Source of the DNA: Lycocorax pyrrhopterus obiensis
Taxonomy: Eukaryota > Chordata > Aves > Passeriformes > Paradisaeidae
Reading direction: 5' to 3'
NCBI GenBank assembly: GCA_014706295.1
Contig: JACSVZ010000004.1
Coordinates: forward strand, 15,166,090 to 15,230,089
Length of the DNA: 64,000 nucleotides
Notes under the pieces: generated by a model
Databases searched by the model: none
The model's input: the letters and a program-made list of their open reading frames with translations, nothing else
Told to the model about the DNA's origin: nothing
Shown: positions 51,461 through 62,400 of the stretch, one piece after another
Numbering within the stretch: position 1 is the stretch's first letter
Layout of the letters: the number at the start of each line of letters is the position of its first letter
Made by a program: the position numbers and the translations under genes

Positions 51461-53642
51461 TATGTGGGATTGGAGAGTCTTAGTGACTTGACTACCTTTA
51501 GCTACTTAAAGCAGCCTAATCCTACAACTCTGAGGTGACAAAGAATCTCTTAATGCTTGCATAATTTCATGTGGTCTTATTATACAAAGCTAAATTGCCT
51601 TTTCTGTGGAGCCTTGCCTTTAGATTAATAACAAATGCCAAAGAATCGGTAGAATTGTATTTCTGCAAGAGAAATTGATCTGTTAACATTTAAATTCTTT
51701 GCCACGGGCTTTAGTAAATCTTTCAGTTGAAGGTAAGATTAACTTCTTCCCTACGGTTTCAACATCTTGGCTTGCAGTGCTTTTAAAAAATGCATGAAGG
51801 ATAGATACCTTTGCCTTTCAGCTTTTTGATCAGATCACTTTCATTTGGCCAGATGCTATCATGGCCATAAATTTCAAAGCTAAAAATAGACTTGACTTTT
51901 TTCCCCTCTTATCTCTTAATTCTTTCAAATAGATAATTATTCAGTGCTGTCTTGTGACCTTTCAAGTCTAGCTCACTGCATGTTAAGTGAACACACTGAT
52001 TTGGAGAGCAGAAGTCTTGTAGGTTAAGGTTTTTAAGAAAGAAGTTAGGTTTTCTGATCTTTTATTTAAAGCAGTAGGTAAGAGCAAGATGATTTTATTC
52101 CCTCACTGCAGGACGTACATGTGCCAACTCTGGAGACTAAAAGCCTCAATCTGGCTTTTCACTTCGAATAATTCTATCACAAAATCTTTACTTTTTACAA
52201 GACTGCTTCATAATATGTACTACTAATATTTTAAACATTAGGTCCTGCTTTCACTTGTACTACTTTGCATCTTGAGTAATTGATCAAAGCCAACTGACAC
52301 CAGATTTGTGTCATCATAGAAAAGAGCAAAGTTAATTGCCAGCTCTTGTCTCCTGTGGCTGCAATATTAATTGCTACAAAGGGACTTTGTTATGATCTTG
52401 CTTATGCTATGACAGGAACTCCTTATGACAGGATTTCAGAAAGAATAGATTGTAGGAGAATATTTGCTGAAGTGATTAAGATGAAATCCAATAGCACAGT
52501 GTTGAAACTTGAAAGATCAAGCAGGACACATCACAAAATCAAGAATTCAATCTTTGTGGAGGATGCCCCTCAACACCAGATTTTCTGCCAGTTTCTTCAG
52601 CATGTCCTTGTGGGTTATTTCCCAAAATTTCTTGGCAGCCTTAGACAGCTGGTATTCCACACACACTGACATGATGCATCTCTACAGAAGGGACTTTTAG
52701 GAAGTTGGGGAATTCTAGACTGTAAATCCATTTTGCTGTTTCGTTTTCTATGTGCAAGAAGGGAAAAATTGGTTCTGGTCAAATGTGAATCTGAAAAGTT
52801 GACATTGAGTATGAAAAATTATTGACATCAAACTGAACACTGGGTAAAATTGGGGTGGGGAGGGACACAGAGGGATTGAGTTTGAGAGAGAAGGTGGCTG
52901 CGGCAACAAGGATTCTTACAAAGCAACTGCACTGAAATCAGTGCATTGAACTCTCATCTTACCTCACTCCTCTGGCAGGGTTTTGCTGTTTAAAATGTCT
53001 CTTTGCTCACTCATGCCCACAAACCAAGGAAGAATAAAAAAACACAAAAACAAAACCAAAAATCTAGTTTCCATCACACAGGATGTTTGATGTTTATAGG
53101 ATACCTCATCAACAGGTGTTGGGTTGGAACAAAGAGCTTGAGCAGATAGATTATTTATATGCCATTTGTTTCTTTTATTTTCTGTATCACCCACCTCCTT
53201 TGTCTTTAAACTGTCAGTGGGAAGGAACATCTCAGTACTTGTAGTTTGCTACAGCACAGGTGTGTTTCTTGCTTTGTTTTTGATGGTTAATGAATTGACT
53301 TTGCTTTTTAAATGTGAAAGTAACAACTAAGACAAGATATCAAAACAAGTAAGAGTGCTTAGAAATTCTATGTCAGTTCAGTAATACACACGATTCAGAG
53401 AGATCTATGAAGTCTTTCCAGCATTGGTTTTGTTCAGCTGAATATCAGTTGGTGTGGTAAATGTAGTCCTGCTAAAACTGTTGTGTTCTCCATCTCTCAG
53501 CAAAACTTGAAAAGCATCTCTTTCTGAGTGCATGCCACTCTCAGTGAGTATCTCATGATGCTTTGTGTATAGCAGAAACCACCTCAAAGTAACACCTAAG
53601 CAACCCAGAGATGAACAGCCTGGGCAACACCTATAGGGGGGA
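51461..53642. other. non-coding DNA, no gene recognised
   Basis: This is AT-rich unique sequence. An open frame of 107 codons (52346-52669 plus) has no recognisable domain. No RNA gene or transposon is evident. Confidence 0.55.
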
Positions 53643-54189
53643 TCAGTGACATTTTCCTTTTAAGTGTGACACAGTCTGTCTTTTCTACCACATCACACAG
53701 GAATTCCGTTACAAAACAAGATCGTGAACCTGCATCACAAAACTGTTCTCAGGAGTTCAGAAAATGCCAAATTCATAAGGAAACCCAGAAAAATAAACAA
53801 AGTACTCTATTTCTGTTACCACCCCTGGTAAGACCTGGGACTACATATACCCATTTGATTTTATCCATAAAATAAAACCAGCAGCTTCTTTGGTGTGTTG
53901 AAAACACAGTCACTACAGTGTGTGAATTGGATGAAAATGATTTGTTTGCACTTGTCCTGGTTGCCTTCCTTGTGTGTCTCCACCTTTCAGCTGTATGAGG
54001 GAATGATGGGACTGCTACAGTAAGGAAAAATACAGTTCCAAGAGCCACTCCTACCAGGTTGGATGTAGCTCTCTCCCATTTACTGAGGAACACAGCCAAG
54101 CAAACAAACACAGAAACCAAACTAAAAATGATTGAAATATCACATGCATTTTTCAGAACTCCTTGTTCCATATGTCAGTGACATTTTCC
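53643..54189 (-). other. interval bounded by 15-nt direct repeats; possible old insertion
   Basis: TCAGTGACATTTTCC occurs at 53643-53657 and again at 54175-54189. Between the copies lie 517 bp that hold a 132-codon ATG-initiated minus-strand frame (54171-53773) starting 4 nt inside the right copy. Its first 60 residues are hydrophobic, with two possible membrane helices (around residues 13-30 and 38-56), followed by a basic Ser/Thr-rich part. A 15-nt flanking repeat is the size of a LINE-type target-site duplication, and on the minus strand the left border begins with only four A. There is no clear poly(A), so retroposition is a guess. The frame length itself is not above chance for this window. 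Confidence 0.22.
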
Positions 54190-56700
54190 CTGAAGGGACA
54201 TACCTAATTCTCAACTTGGCCCAAATGAATTTAGGAGATCCCCAGCCAAAGTGAAAAAGTAGGCATTTCTTCAGTGGCAGGAATAAATAGTTCATTCTCC
54301 CAGCTGTCTCCTTCCCAGCTCACCACTATCCCAGGGTGCTGTCAAAGATCACTCTTTCTTTGAGAAGTAGTCCCTAGGTAATGTGCAGAGAAAACTGTAT
54401 CATGGAAGAATTCCTGCTTGGAGCAATCCTACAACAAACTAAATGAAAAAATGACATCTCCTTCACCCTGGATCTTTGGTTTTTTCCATTACTCCTCCTA
54501 GCAGCCACCCATCCTCACTATAATTTTATCTGTTTTTTCAGGGGACAGACATCTGTGCCGGGGAGTAAGCATCAAATTCTGAATTGTGGTTAAAAGGTAT
54601 TATCAATAGTGTCTCATATATCTCATTTTAAGACACGGACACGAATTCCAGGAACATAAATTTAAATTATTTATTTAGAAGAATATTCAGATTCCAAAAT
54701 CTCCAAAACAGGAACTGCTGGAATCAGCGCTGCTCAAGCAAGCAGACTTTTTAAAATGCAGGCATAAACTGTTGGAAACTTCCCCCCAGCCCCAACAACT
54801 TCTCTTAATTACAGATCTCTGTCCCAGTAACTGCTCTTGCAGAATTAAAAATCCATGCAGAGAAGATTTCTAATTCAAATCCCTTTAATTTTTAATTTGT
54901 TTACGTCTCCGTTTTTAGGCCTCAGTTTCTTTTCCTTGAGCCAAGCATTTCTGCCATGTGTTATTTTAAATTTTGCAGCTGAAAAGAGGGAGAGTCAGTC
55001 CTCCTTTATCCGGAGCTGAGGTACCTGGACCTTGTGGGAGGAGGCTCGGGAGAAGAAGTTTAGGAGATTTTCCCAAGCCATGAAGCCTGAAGGATGTCAG
55101 GGCAGACCTTTTGCTCAAGAGGTAACTAAAGCAGATGAAATGTCCCCCTGGAATGGGGATTAGCTCACTGCAAAAGGAGGAGGATTGAAAATAAAGGTTA
55201 AGATACACAGAGCATTTCTGACTCCTACAAACAATTAGATGAGTGGGTACCGCAGGAACACCCCTCTTGCTCACACTGAAATTTTCTGTCCAAGAGAAAA
55301 TGTTGGTGAAGAGATGCATTTAGCACTGCTGCTACAAGAGAAGATAACTCTTTTCATCCATTTCTAACACAGGAAGCACGAGCCAGTGCATCCTGCACGT
55401 AACACCAGAGAGCTGCAACCACAAATGCCCCACACTCTGGGTTTCTGGAGTCAAAGCCATTGCTCATCACGCACTGTGCACTCAGGCTACCACTTTTGGT
55501 CTCCAAACTGCTCCAGGAGATGATTGTAGCATACTTCCATTAGATCAGGGTGCTTCCAGGATTAACCTTATTGTAACAGACCTTTTAGGTCTTATTATTG
55601 ATAAATTATACTGCTTTGTTGTTGGCACTCTTCAAGCCAGTGGTTACTGGCTAGATGGCCCATCCTTACCATGAAAGGAAAAATGGGAGCAAATTTGCTT
55701 GTGGGAGAGTTCAAGGTTCAGTTTTTGGAAGGAGATAAATGCCTCTTAATTCTACTGACTGTCAGGAACACAGAAAATTTTCAGCACTCCTTGTGACCTG
55801 GCCCTGCATCGAAGTGTTTGAAGAGAATTAAATTACGTTTACAAAATTGCTATTACTGTCAGCTGAAATAAGCACTGCTGGCAGTCAAGAGACCTTTTAG
55901 AATGATAACAACTCACTTTTTATTTGACATGGAGAGAGACTTCTTAAGTAACTCAGTTTTCTGTTCTTGATGCTTTTGTTACTCGCTGATGAAAATACAC
56001 CCTTTACTGTTCTGGGAAATAGTTCTAAAGAACAACTTTTTTTTCTACAAACTTCCCTACTGAAGTATTTATAAATTACCATGCATTACAACATTACGCA
56101 GAAATGGTGAAATAAAATAAATCCCTTCTCTGCTCCAAGCAAAAAAAAAATTCTAATCAAACTTTGAAAGTCATTATCTTCATAACATGGCCAATGCAGG
56201 AGTTCGGTTTAAAATCACAGAGAAGAGGCGTGGTTACAAAAGCTGTGGTTGTTCTGTGGCTGAACTACACTCAGCTGTGGAATAATTGCAGCATATCATA
56301 ATCTCCTGCCCCACCACTCTGTCCTTGAAAGACTTTGGATCATGACCTGATTTAAAAACCACACCAAGGAGGCAGGCAGGAAGGAGGCTCAGTGCAAACT
56401 CTGTGTGATGCTGCCAAAACAAACATGCCTGACTGCTGCAGGGTTCTCTGCCAAAAAACAAAGGTAGGACTCGACTGGGGGCAAAGAGAAGGAAACAGAG
56501 GACAAATGACAGTCTGGCACCTGAGCTGGGAAGGGACAGCGCATGGTGTCACCAGGGTAGGACTCTCCAAACCAGTGGTCATTACAGGAGGACCTTTTCC
56601 CCCAACTCAACCAGGAAGTACCTTGGCACCCTCAAGGAGAGGCATTCCCAAGGAAGGAGACACAGAGGTTTTGTTGCTCTGGCAGCTCCCTCTGGTTCCA
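54190..56700. other. non-coding DNA, no gene recognised
   Basis: This is unique sequence with an A-run at 56142-56150. Nothing recognisable is seen. Confidence 0.55.
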
Positions 56701-56736
56701 GCAAGTGCCTCGGATCTTGCAAGTGCCTTGGATCAT
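56701..56736. repeat. 18-bp imperfect tandem duplication
   Basis: GCAAGTGCCTCGGATCTT (56701-56718) is followed immediately by GCAAGTGCCTTGGATCAT (56719-56736), identical at 16 of 18 positions. One difference is a CpG to TpG change, the usual methyl-cytosine decay. Confidence 0.88.
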
Positions 56737-56945
56737 CTATGGATGATCTGCATCCACCCACAAACATTTCTACCTTTAATCTTCAGCCATGGGGTGTTCA
56801 AACAGCAGTCGAGGGCAAATATCTGTCACTCAGCAGCCTGTTCATGGATGTGACTCTGGACCCTGATTTTTGTATGTGGAAATCTGTTGCAGATGCCAAA
56901 CTATGTTCACTTCTCCTCTTTCCCCTCCTCTTTTCAGGAGTTTGA

Positions 56946-56999
56946 TTTGATGATCCTTGTAGGTCCCTAGCAGCTTGAGGTTCTCTATGATTCCATGAC
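56946..56999 (+). mobile_element. CR1 3' terminal fragment
   Basis: TTTGATGATCCTTGTAGGTC followed by CTCTATGATTCCATGACC is the extreme 3' end of a plus-strand CR1, including the ATTCTATG-type octamers that prime its reverse transcription. Only about 55 bp are present, so this is either a very short 5'-truncated insertion or what remains of a longer decayed one. Confidence 0.7.
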
Positions 57000-57618
57000 C
57001 TATTTTGCTGAACCGTTTAGGTGACTTGGACTTCTACCTTTGCCACCCAAGCTTTTCTGGGTTGATTCTGTTGATTCCCTTTGATTTTCCTGCTTCTCCA
57101 TATGTGACAACAATCTGTGAAACAGGTGAGATTACAGCAGTCAAAGTGAGAGCTGGGGAAGGAAGCAAACTCCACAAAAGCTTTGGGCATAGAGAAAGAA
57201 CAATTATTTGAGGGCACCTTCAGCCACCACCTGTTCTGCTGGTAGCTACCATTGACAAAGGGGAGGCTGGAAGCAGTGAGTGAAATGGTTTGTGAATAAC
57301 ATTTCCACTCTTCCTGAGCCCCTGATCATCTCCAGTGGTGATGGGATGTGGAAGAAGAGAGCACAATTTCTCAACAATCTGTGCTCTGCAGCATTGCAGC
57401 AGGTTAGTGCTGGGAAGGGTTACGTTGCCTCTCAATAGGGCTGAGCTCAATGAAGGAGGAGATGCAAGATCTGAACAGAGAGCTGGGATATTTGATCCTA
57501 TATTGAGACATTTTCAGCTAAGGGATATGCTCCTGTAAGACAGGGACAAGAGTTCTGGAGGGGTTCTAGGCAGAGCACAAGTGCTGCATACCACTGCATT
57601 TTGAATATGGCAGCTTCA
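57000..57618. other. non-coding DNA, no gene recognised
   Basis: This is unique sequence between the CR1 tail and the membrane-protein relic. It may include a decayed 3' untranslated region of the relic, but nothing shows this. Confidence 0.5.
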
Positions 57619-58245
57619 TTATGAGGAAAGGGACATCTGGAAAAACCTCCTCTGGTCCGACCTCAAGTAACCTGCCCATGGATTTGCAGGGCTTGTCATC
57701 CAGGAAAACATGACCTCGTGAAATAAAAGCAAATCCAAATCTTGCAGATTGTCAAAACAGTCTTCCCAGCACAAGTGATAACAAACTGAAGGAAGAATGT
57801 AATACAGGAGGGGGTTGATGCAAGCAAGCAGAGAGCAGTGAAAAAGCAGTAAGTACTTTCCTGATAAGTTCTCAGGGAACATCTGTACTGCAGGCAAAAA
57901 CAACAGAGCTGGCAGCAGTGCATGATGGATGTTACAGAAAATGTAGTTAACACACATCTGTACCCAGGCCAGGAGCCAGTGTCGTAGCACTAAAGCTATG
58001 GGAACTTTGACAAGGAAAACAGAGAGCCACAAATATAAACATCACAGGTTATTAGAGAGGATTCAGTGGGTTTTTCTTCAGGTCCCCTTTGCTGCAGCAG
58101 CACAAATGCACTGAAAGCCTAGCAGAACAACAATAGTAATGAACAAACTCTTTTGTTCCCCTGATGTTTTCTGATCCCATAACTTCCAGCGGGCCAGAGT
58201 GTGGGGAAGAAGACGGCACACTTCCACATCTCTCACTTTCTTATC
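57619..58245 (-). pseudogene. degenerate multi-pass membrane protein, GPCR-like (TM6/TM7)
   Basis: The minus strand holds an open frame at 58041-57619 with three hydrophobic segments. The last (about 57855-57793) contains CINPLLYY, which resembles the NPxxY motif of TM7 in class A GPCRs and is followed by a Cys-containing helix-8-like tail. The segment before it has Cys and His residues 40 positions upstream of the NP, close to the TM6-to-TM7 spacing of protease-activated and P2Y-like receptors. In the same reading frame upstream (58254-58081) lies a charged stretch and another hydrophobic run, SLFITIVVLLGFQCIC, which looks like the start of a TM6. The two parts are separated by three stop codons (58080-58042). 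I find no TM1-TM5. I read this as the 3' part of a decayed receptor gene, subfamily undetermined; it might be only chance hydrophobic frames. Confidence 0.33.
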
Positions 58246-58582
58246 TTCCTCCTCTCAGTCTTTTCTACCTTTCCTTCATACCTTTTCAAAGAGGTAGCCT
58301 TCCTACCTTTCCAATGCCATTCCTGCCTGCTCAGCCTGCTGCATGTCAGCAGTGGCAGCAAGAATTACAGAAGTCCTGGCATTCTTGCAGTCCCTTGATA
58401 CCCCTCACATGGGTGCAAGGTTCATATCTTTCTTGCTCTGCCCTGGGGCAAGAAGCAGGACTTCACTGCACAGGAGATGAATGCCCAGGAGAGATCTGGC
58501 CCAGGGTGCAAGAAACACGTTGGATTCTCCTTGGCTGGAGCAGTGTAAGCTGTCCCACCGGTGAGCTCTGTCTGGATGAGGT

Positions 58583-58690
58583 TCAAGAAGTGCTTGAAAA
58601 ACTGTCAACCTGCCATTGAGGCAGCGGGATGCATTTCCCTGTAGTCAGGCTCCAGCAGACAAGCAGAATCAGCCTGAAAGCACAAGCCAT
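58583..58690 (-). CDS. short frame with signal-peptide-like start
   Basis: An ATG in strong Kozak context (GGGGCCATGG) opens a 35-codon frame. Its first 20 residues, MACAFRLILLVCWSLTTGKC, have the charged, hydrophobic and polar zones of a secretory signal peptide; the frame then stops. CAG|GTTGAC inside it (near 58610) could act as a weak splice donor. It lies about 0.4 kb upstream of the GPCR-like relic on the same strand. Protease-activated receptors encode their signal peptide in a separate first exon, so a link is conceivable, but there is too little room for TM1-TM5 plus an intron and I see no such helices. It may equally be chance. Confidence 0.15.
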   Translation of the reverse strand: MACAFRLILLVCWSLTTGKCIPLPQWQVDSFSSTS

Positions 58691-58916
58691 GGCCCCAGAG
58701 CAGTAGCCAGCACTTATTAGGATCTCAGGAAGAATGAAGTTGGCAGGCTCAGGGAAACATATTGCTAAAAATACACTTGGCAGTTGGCAGGAGAGGAGCG
58801 AGGCAGACGCCTGCTTCACTCAGCGCTCTTTGGCCACATACCTTTAAAACAGCAGGAGGCCCCGCAGCAGGCATGCCCTGACACCACCCTCAGTGGGACC
58901 AAGTAGTAAACCTGTA

Positions 58917-59446
58917 TCAGTGAGGCCACACTTCATATCCTGCGTCCAGTTCTGGGCCCCTCACTACAAGAAAGACATGGAGGGGCTGGAGCATGTCCAG
59001 AGAAGGGCAATGGAGCTGGGGAAGGGGCTGGAGCACAAGTCTGATGAGGAGCAGCTGAGGGAGCTGGGGGTGTTTAGCCTGGAGAAGAGGAGGCTCAGGG
59101 GTGACATTATGACTCTCTACAACCACCTGAAAGCAGGGTGTAGCCAGGTGGGTGTTGTAATCTTCTTTCAAGTAACAAGTCACAGGAGGAGAGGAAACAG
59201 CCTCAAGCTATGCTAGGGAAAGTTTAGATTGGCTATTGGGACAGATTATTCACCAAAAGGGTTGTAAAGCATTGGAACAGACTATGGAGGGAAGTGGTTG
59301 AGTCATCATCCCTGGCAATGTTAAAAGAAGCCTATGTGGCACTTAGGATATGATTTAATGATGGGCTTGGCACTGCTCAACTAATGTTGGACTTGATGAT
59401 CTTATAGGCTTTTCCCAATCTACACAATTCTATGGTCCTATTGTAT
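58917..59446 (+). mobile_element. CR1 LINE, 5'-truncated 3' part
   Basis: The text follows the sense strand of a bird CR1: GTGAGGCCACACTTCATATC, GTCCAGTTCTGGGCCCCTCA, TGTCCAGAGAAGGGCAATGG, TTTAGCCTGGAGAAGAGGAG, CTCTACAACCACCTGAAAGC, GGACTTGATGATCTTATAGG and the terminal ACAATTCTATGGTCC. It encodes the last part of the reverse-transcriptase frame with several breaks, then the 3' UTR. The second half is more diverged than the first. It lies opposite in orientation to the CR1 at 24.5 kb. Confidence 0.95.
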
Positions 59447-62400
59447 CTCACCTGTCAGCGGTATCCTGGTCAAGGAGTGTGGGGAAGGTATCAGGTAATT
59501 AAGTAATAAGCTGCAATTGCATTTTAACTGTCAAAGTTATTTCTCCAAACTTCCTAAAAGGTGTGATTTAGTCATCACAGCCTTCAGTTTCATTTTGAAG
59601 GCACTGAAGCAGGGCAGTCTTTGGGTTTTATGAGGAAAGTGTAAAAAAATCATCGTCAATAGGAAAGCCAGAAAGGAAGAGAACTCAGAGTAGGAGAGCA
59701 GATATGGAGGAGGAGATGAGGGGGAGGTGATTTTTATTTACTGTCAGGAGTGATATTGTCTCCTAGAAGAGGAAAAGCGCGCGACTCTTGCAGGGCTTCT
59801 GCTGCTCCAGGTCTGTGTATCCTGCCTCTTACTGCCTAATGTGTGTCACCCACACAGTGTGGTAAAACACTTGACCTCCTTTTGACATTCCCTTCTAGGG
59901 AATACCATCCAGTGGCAAATGGAGAGTGTCAGTGAGACAGAGCAGGGCTCCTTGCAAAGACCTTTAATAAATCATCACACCTTCTTGTCAGATTTTTGCA
60001 TCCTGGATGCTTCTGTGAGGGCAGAGCTCCTGTACGGGTTTGGGGAAGATGAATCACTCCATCCCAATAATGCTTAAGGAAGAACTTTTCCTCCTTTCTA
60101 AATCATCACTTGCAGTGTCTAACTAGCTGACTTCTGACTCTTCAGGGGGTAGGCCTGGTAGAACAAACCCAGCTAATCTTATTTCTCCTGGTTATTTTAA
60201 GTCCTTTGCCTTGGTCTGGTAACCAGAGTGGGAAGGGAAGGAAAAACTGCTTCTGGCAGCAGAATGGGAGGAGAGCACGTGCTGTCTCCTGCCTTGCAAA
60301 GTAAAACTGTGTTTCTGTAAGAGTGTGAGTGTCCACAAGAGACTGCTGATCATGGTCTCTGCTGGAGTTAAAAACATTCTTCAGTTTATGAAAAATAGCA
60401 AAGTACCTGGCAATCCTGAATGAGTCCCACACAATGTTTTGGGGTAAGGCTATGTAGTTTGTACTCCTCACAAAAAATACAAGTGGCCAGAAAAAAATGT
60501 GCAGGAATGTAGTCCTCTTCATGTGACTCAGAGCTTTAAATCTGTCCTCTTGCTTAATCCAAGAGCTGCGATTGCAGCACAACACTTTGCTGGCAGAGCA
60601 CAGTTCTGCTAAAAGCAAGCTGCTCCCTATGGGCCATTCTGTGCAGAGAAAATCTCCTTGGAGATCTTCTTAAAAGATTAGTAAAAGAGATCCCCTACTA
60701 ACTTCTGCTTCATGATATTACATGCTTCACATATTACCTGTTGTCCAAATATTTCCTGGGAGGCGATGTTTCACTTCAGCAAAATTTAGGAGCAAACTGT
60801 AACAAACTGAAATTCTTACATTAAATTGCATCTGATAAACAAGTTCTTGTATTAGACCAATTCTTGGTCAAAAAATTTATGACTGATCAAAGTCTGGATT
60901 TTCTGGCATTGATTCAAAACCAATCTGTGCCTTTGTGTGTCAAGAAGTTTATACAAGGTTGGGATTGGTGTATGGCATCTGGAGAAGAAGCATAATTTAG
61001 CCCATTCAGCTATTTCTTTTTCTCAGTATGCCTCATATTTTATAAAATGTTTTCACTGTAGCCATTGTGACACTATAGATGTAAAAACTCGGCAAACTGG
61101 CAGGAATACTGGAATCAGATGAGAAAACCTCAGGACTTCAAATGATGTTTTTTATCTCTTCTGTAAGGTACTGTAGACATCTCCTGTCCCATATACTCCT
61201 TGCTGCTTTTCATCACAGGTTGTCAGCTTCATATGGTAAAAATGTGTAAAATCCCAGTGGTATATTAATTCCATTTTTCCCAGTGTTCAAAAACTCTTCA
61301 GAGTCTGCTTCAAAATGTCCTGTATTTCGCCTGTGGTAGTTTCAAGTCCTCACTACAGGATGCTGATGTCCCCAATCTGAAATGAGGAGACAGTAACCCT
61401 GCAAAGAGAAGTGCTGCAGTTCCCTGCCTGTCATTAGTACATGTCAACACTTCATTAAACTGTCCAGAGCCTGCAAGCAAAAGACAAATGGACTTGATTC
61501 TGCAAAAGAAACAGAAGCAAAAATAATCATTTTTCATTCTCTGTGTTTCGTGGATTAATTGGACAGACTTTCAACTGATTGGGGTAAGACTCTGAAAGCA
61601 CAAGACAGGCAGCAGCTTAAAATATCATATTCCTATAGCTGGAAGTTGGATGTCTGTGAGCCATTAGGCCTTGTAAAGGTTGGGAGATTGATATTTCCTG
61701 GCATGGGCCATGAGATAGCCACCTCCAGACACCCTGGGAAAATCAAAAGCTATCATGAGGTCCATTAGCTGCAAACTCCTGTCTGTAAGGTCAGGGCTGA
61801 AGCACAATGGATACAAGAGGCATTTAAATTGGCTTTGCATCTCTTTTGTGGACAAAAATCTTCCATTTCTGGTGGTATTTCTCTTGCTGAAAGCCATTCT
61901 GTATCCCCGAGTGTTCATGATTTCTAAATGTAAAGGTTTGGAGCTGCTGATTGTAGTGGTGCATTATGTGTTGGGCAGAGAGATCAAGGCATTCCAAGGA
62001 AACACACTGACCTCAAAGCTGAGGAAAGAATTAAGGCAAGAGAAATGAAGCAGCAAAACAGCACATTTATGAACAGGATTTTGAAAATGTAAAGCTAAAA
62101 TAATATTTTGTAAAAAATAATTTATCGCAGACATTAAATATACTTTTACCAGGTTTAGAAGCAAAAGCAAATCATATATAGGGACTGAGCTTATTTTTAG
62201 TCTATAGGAGGAAGAGAATCTAGTGAAGAGGATAGAATTGTGGTGAAAGGATGCCAGATAATAGCATGAGTGAACATAGAGGAGAAAAAGGATAATTATC
62301 ATCGTGCATTGGGAAATGAACCTTTGGGATGACAGGGGTTACTGTGTAGGATGGCTCAAAGCCTCTTTATGCTGTTCAAATTCATGAGTGACCAAACCCA

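Noticed and set aside
54915..54945. Words resembling a MIR SINE (GCCTCAGTTTC)
   Set aside because: Too short and isolated to support an ancient SINE.
56392..56853. 153-codon plus-strand frame
   Set aside because: Several opposite-strand frames are equally open, and there is no domain.
58164..58619. 151-codon plus-strand frame
   Set aside because: It lies opposite the membrane-protein relic, has a low-complexity Pro/Ser/Leu start and no known motif.
58893..59216. 107-codon frame with a reverse-transcriptase-like end
   Set aside because: It is the decayed coding end of the CR1 element and is listed there.
60142..60618. 158-codon minus-strand frame
   Set aside because: No recognisable family; Phe/Arg-rich translation as expected of random AT-rich DNA.
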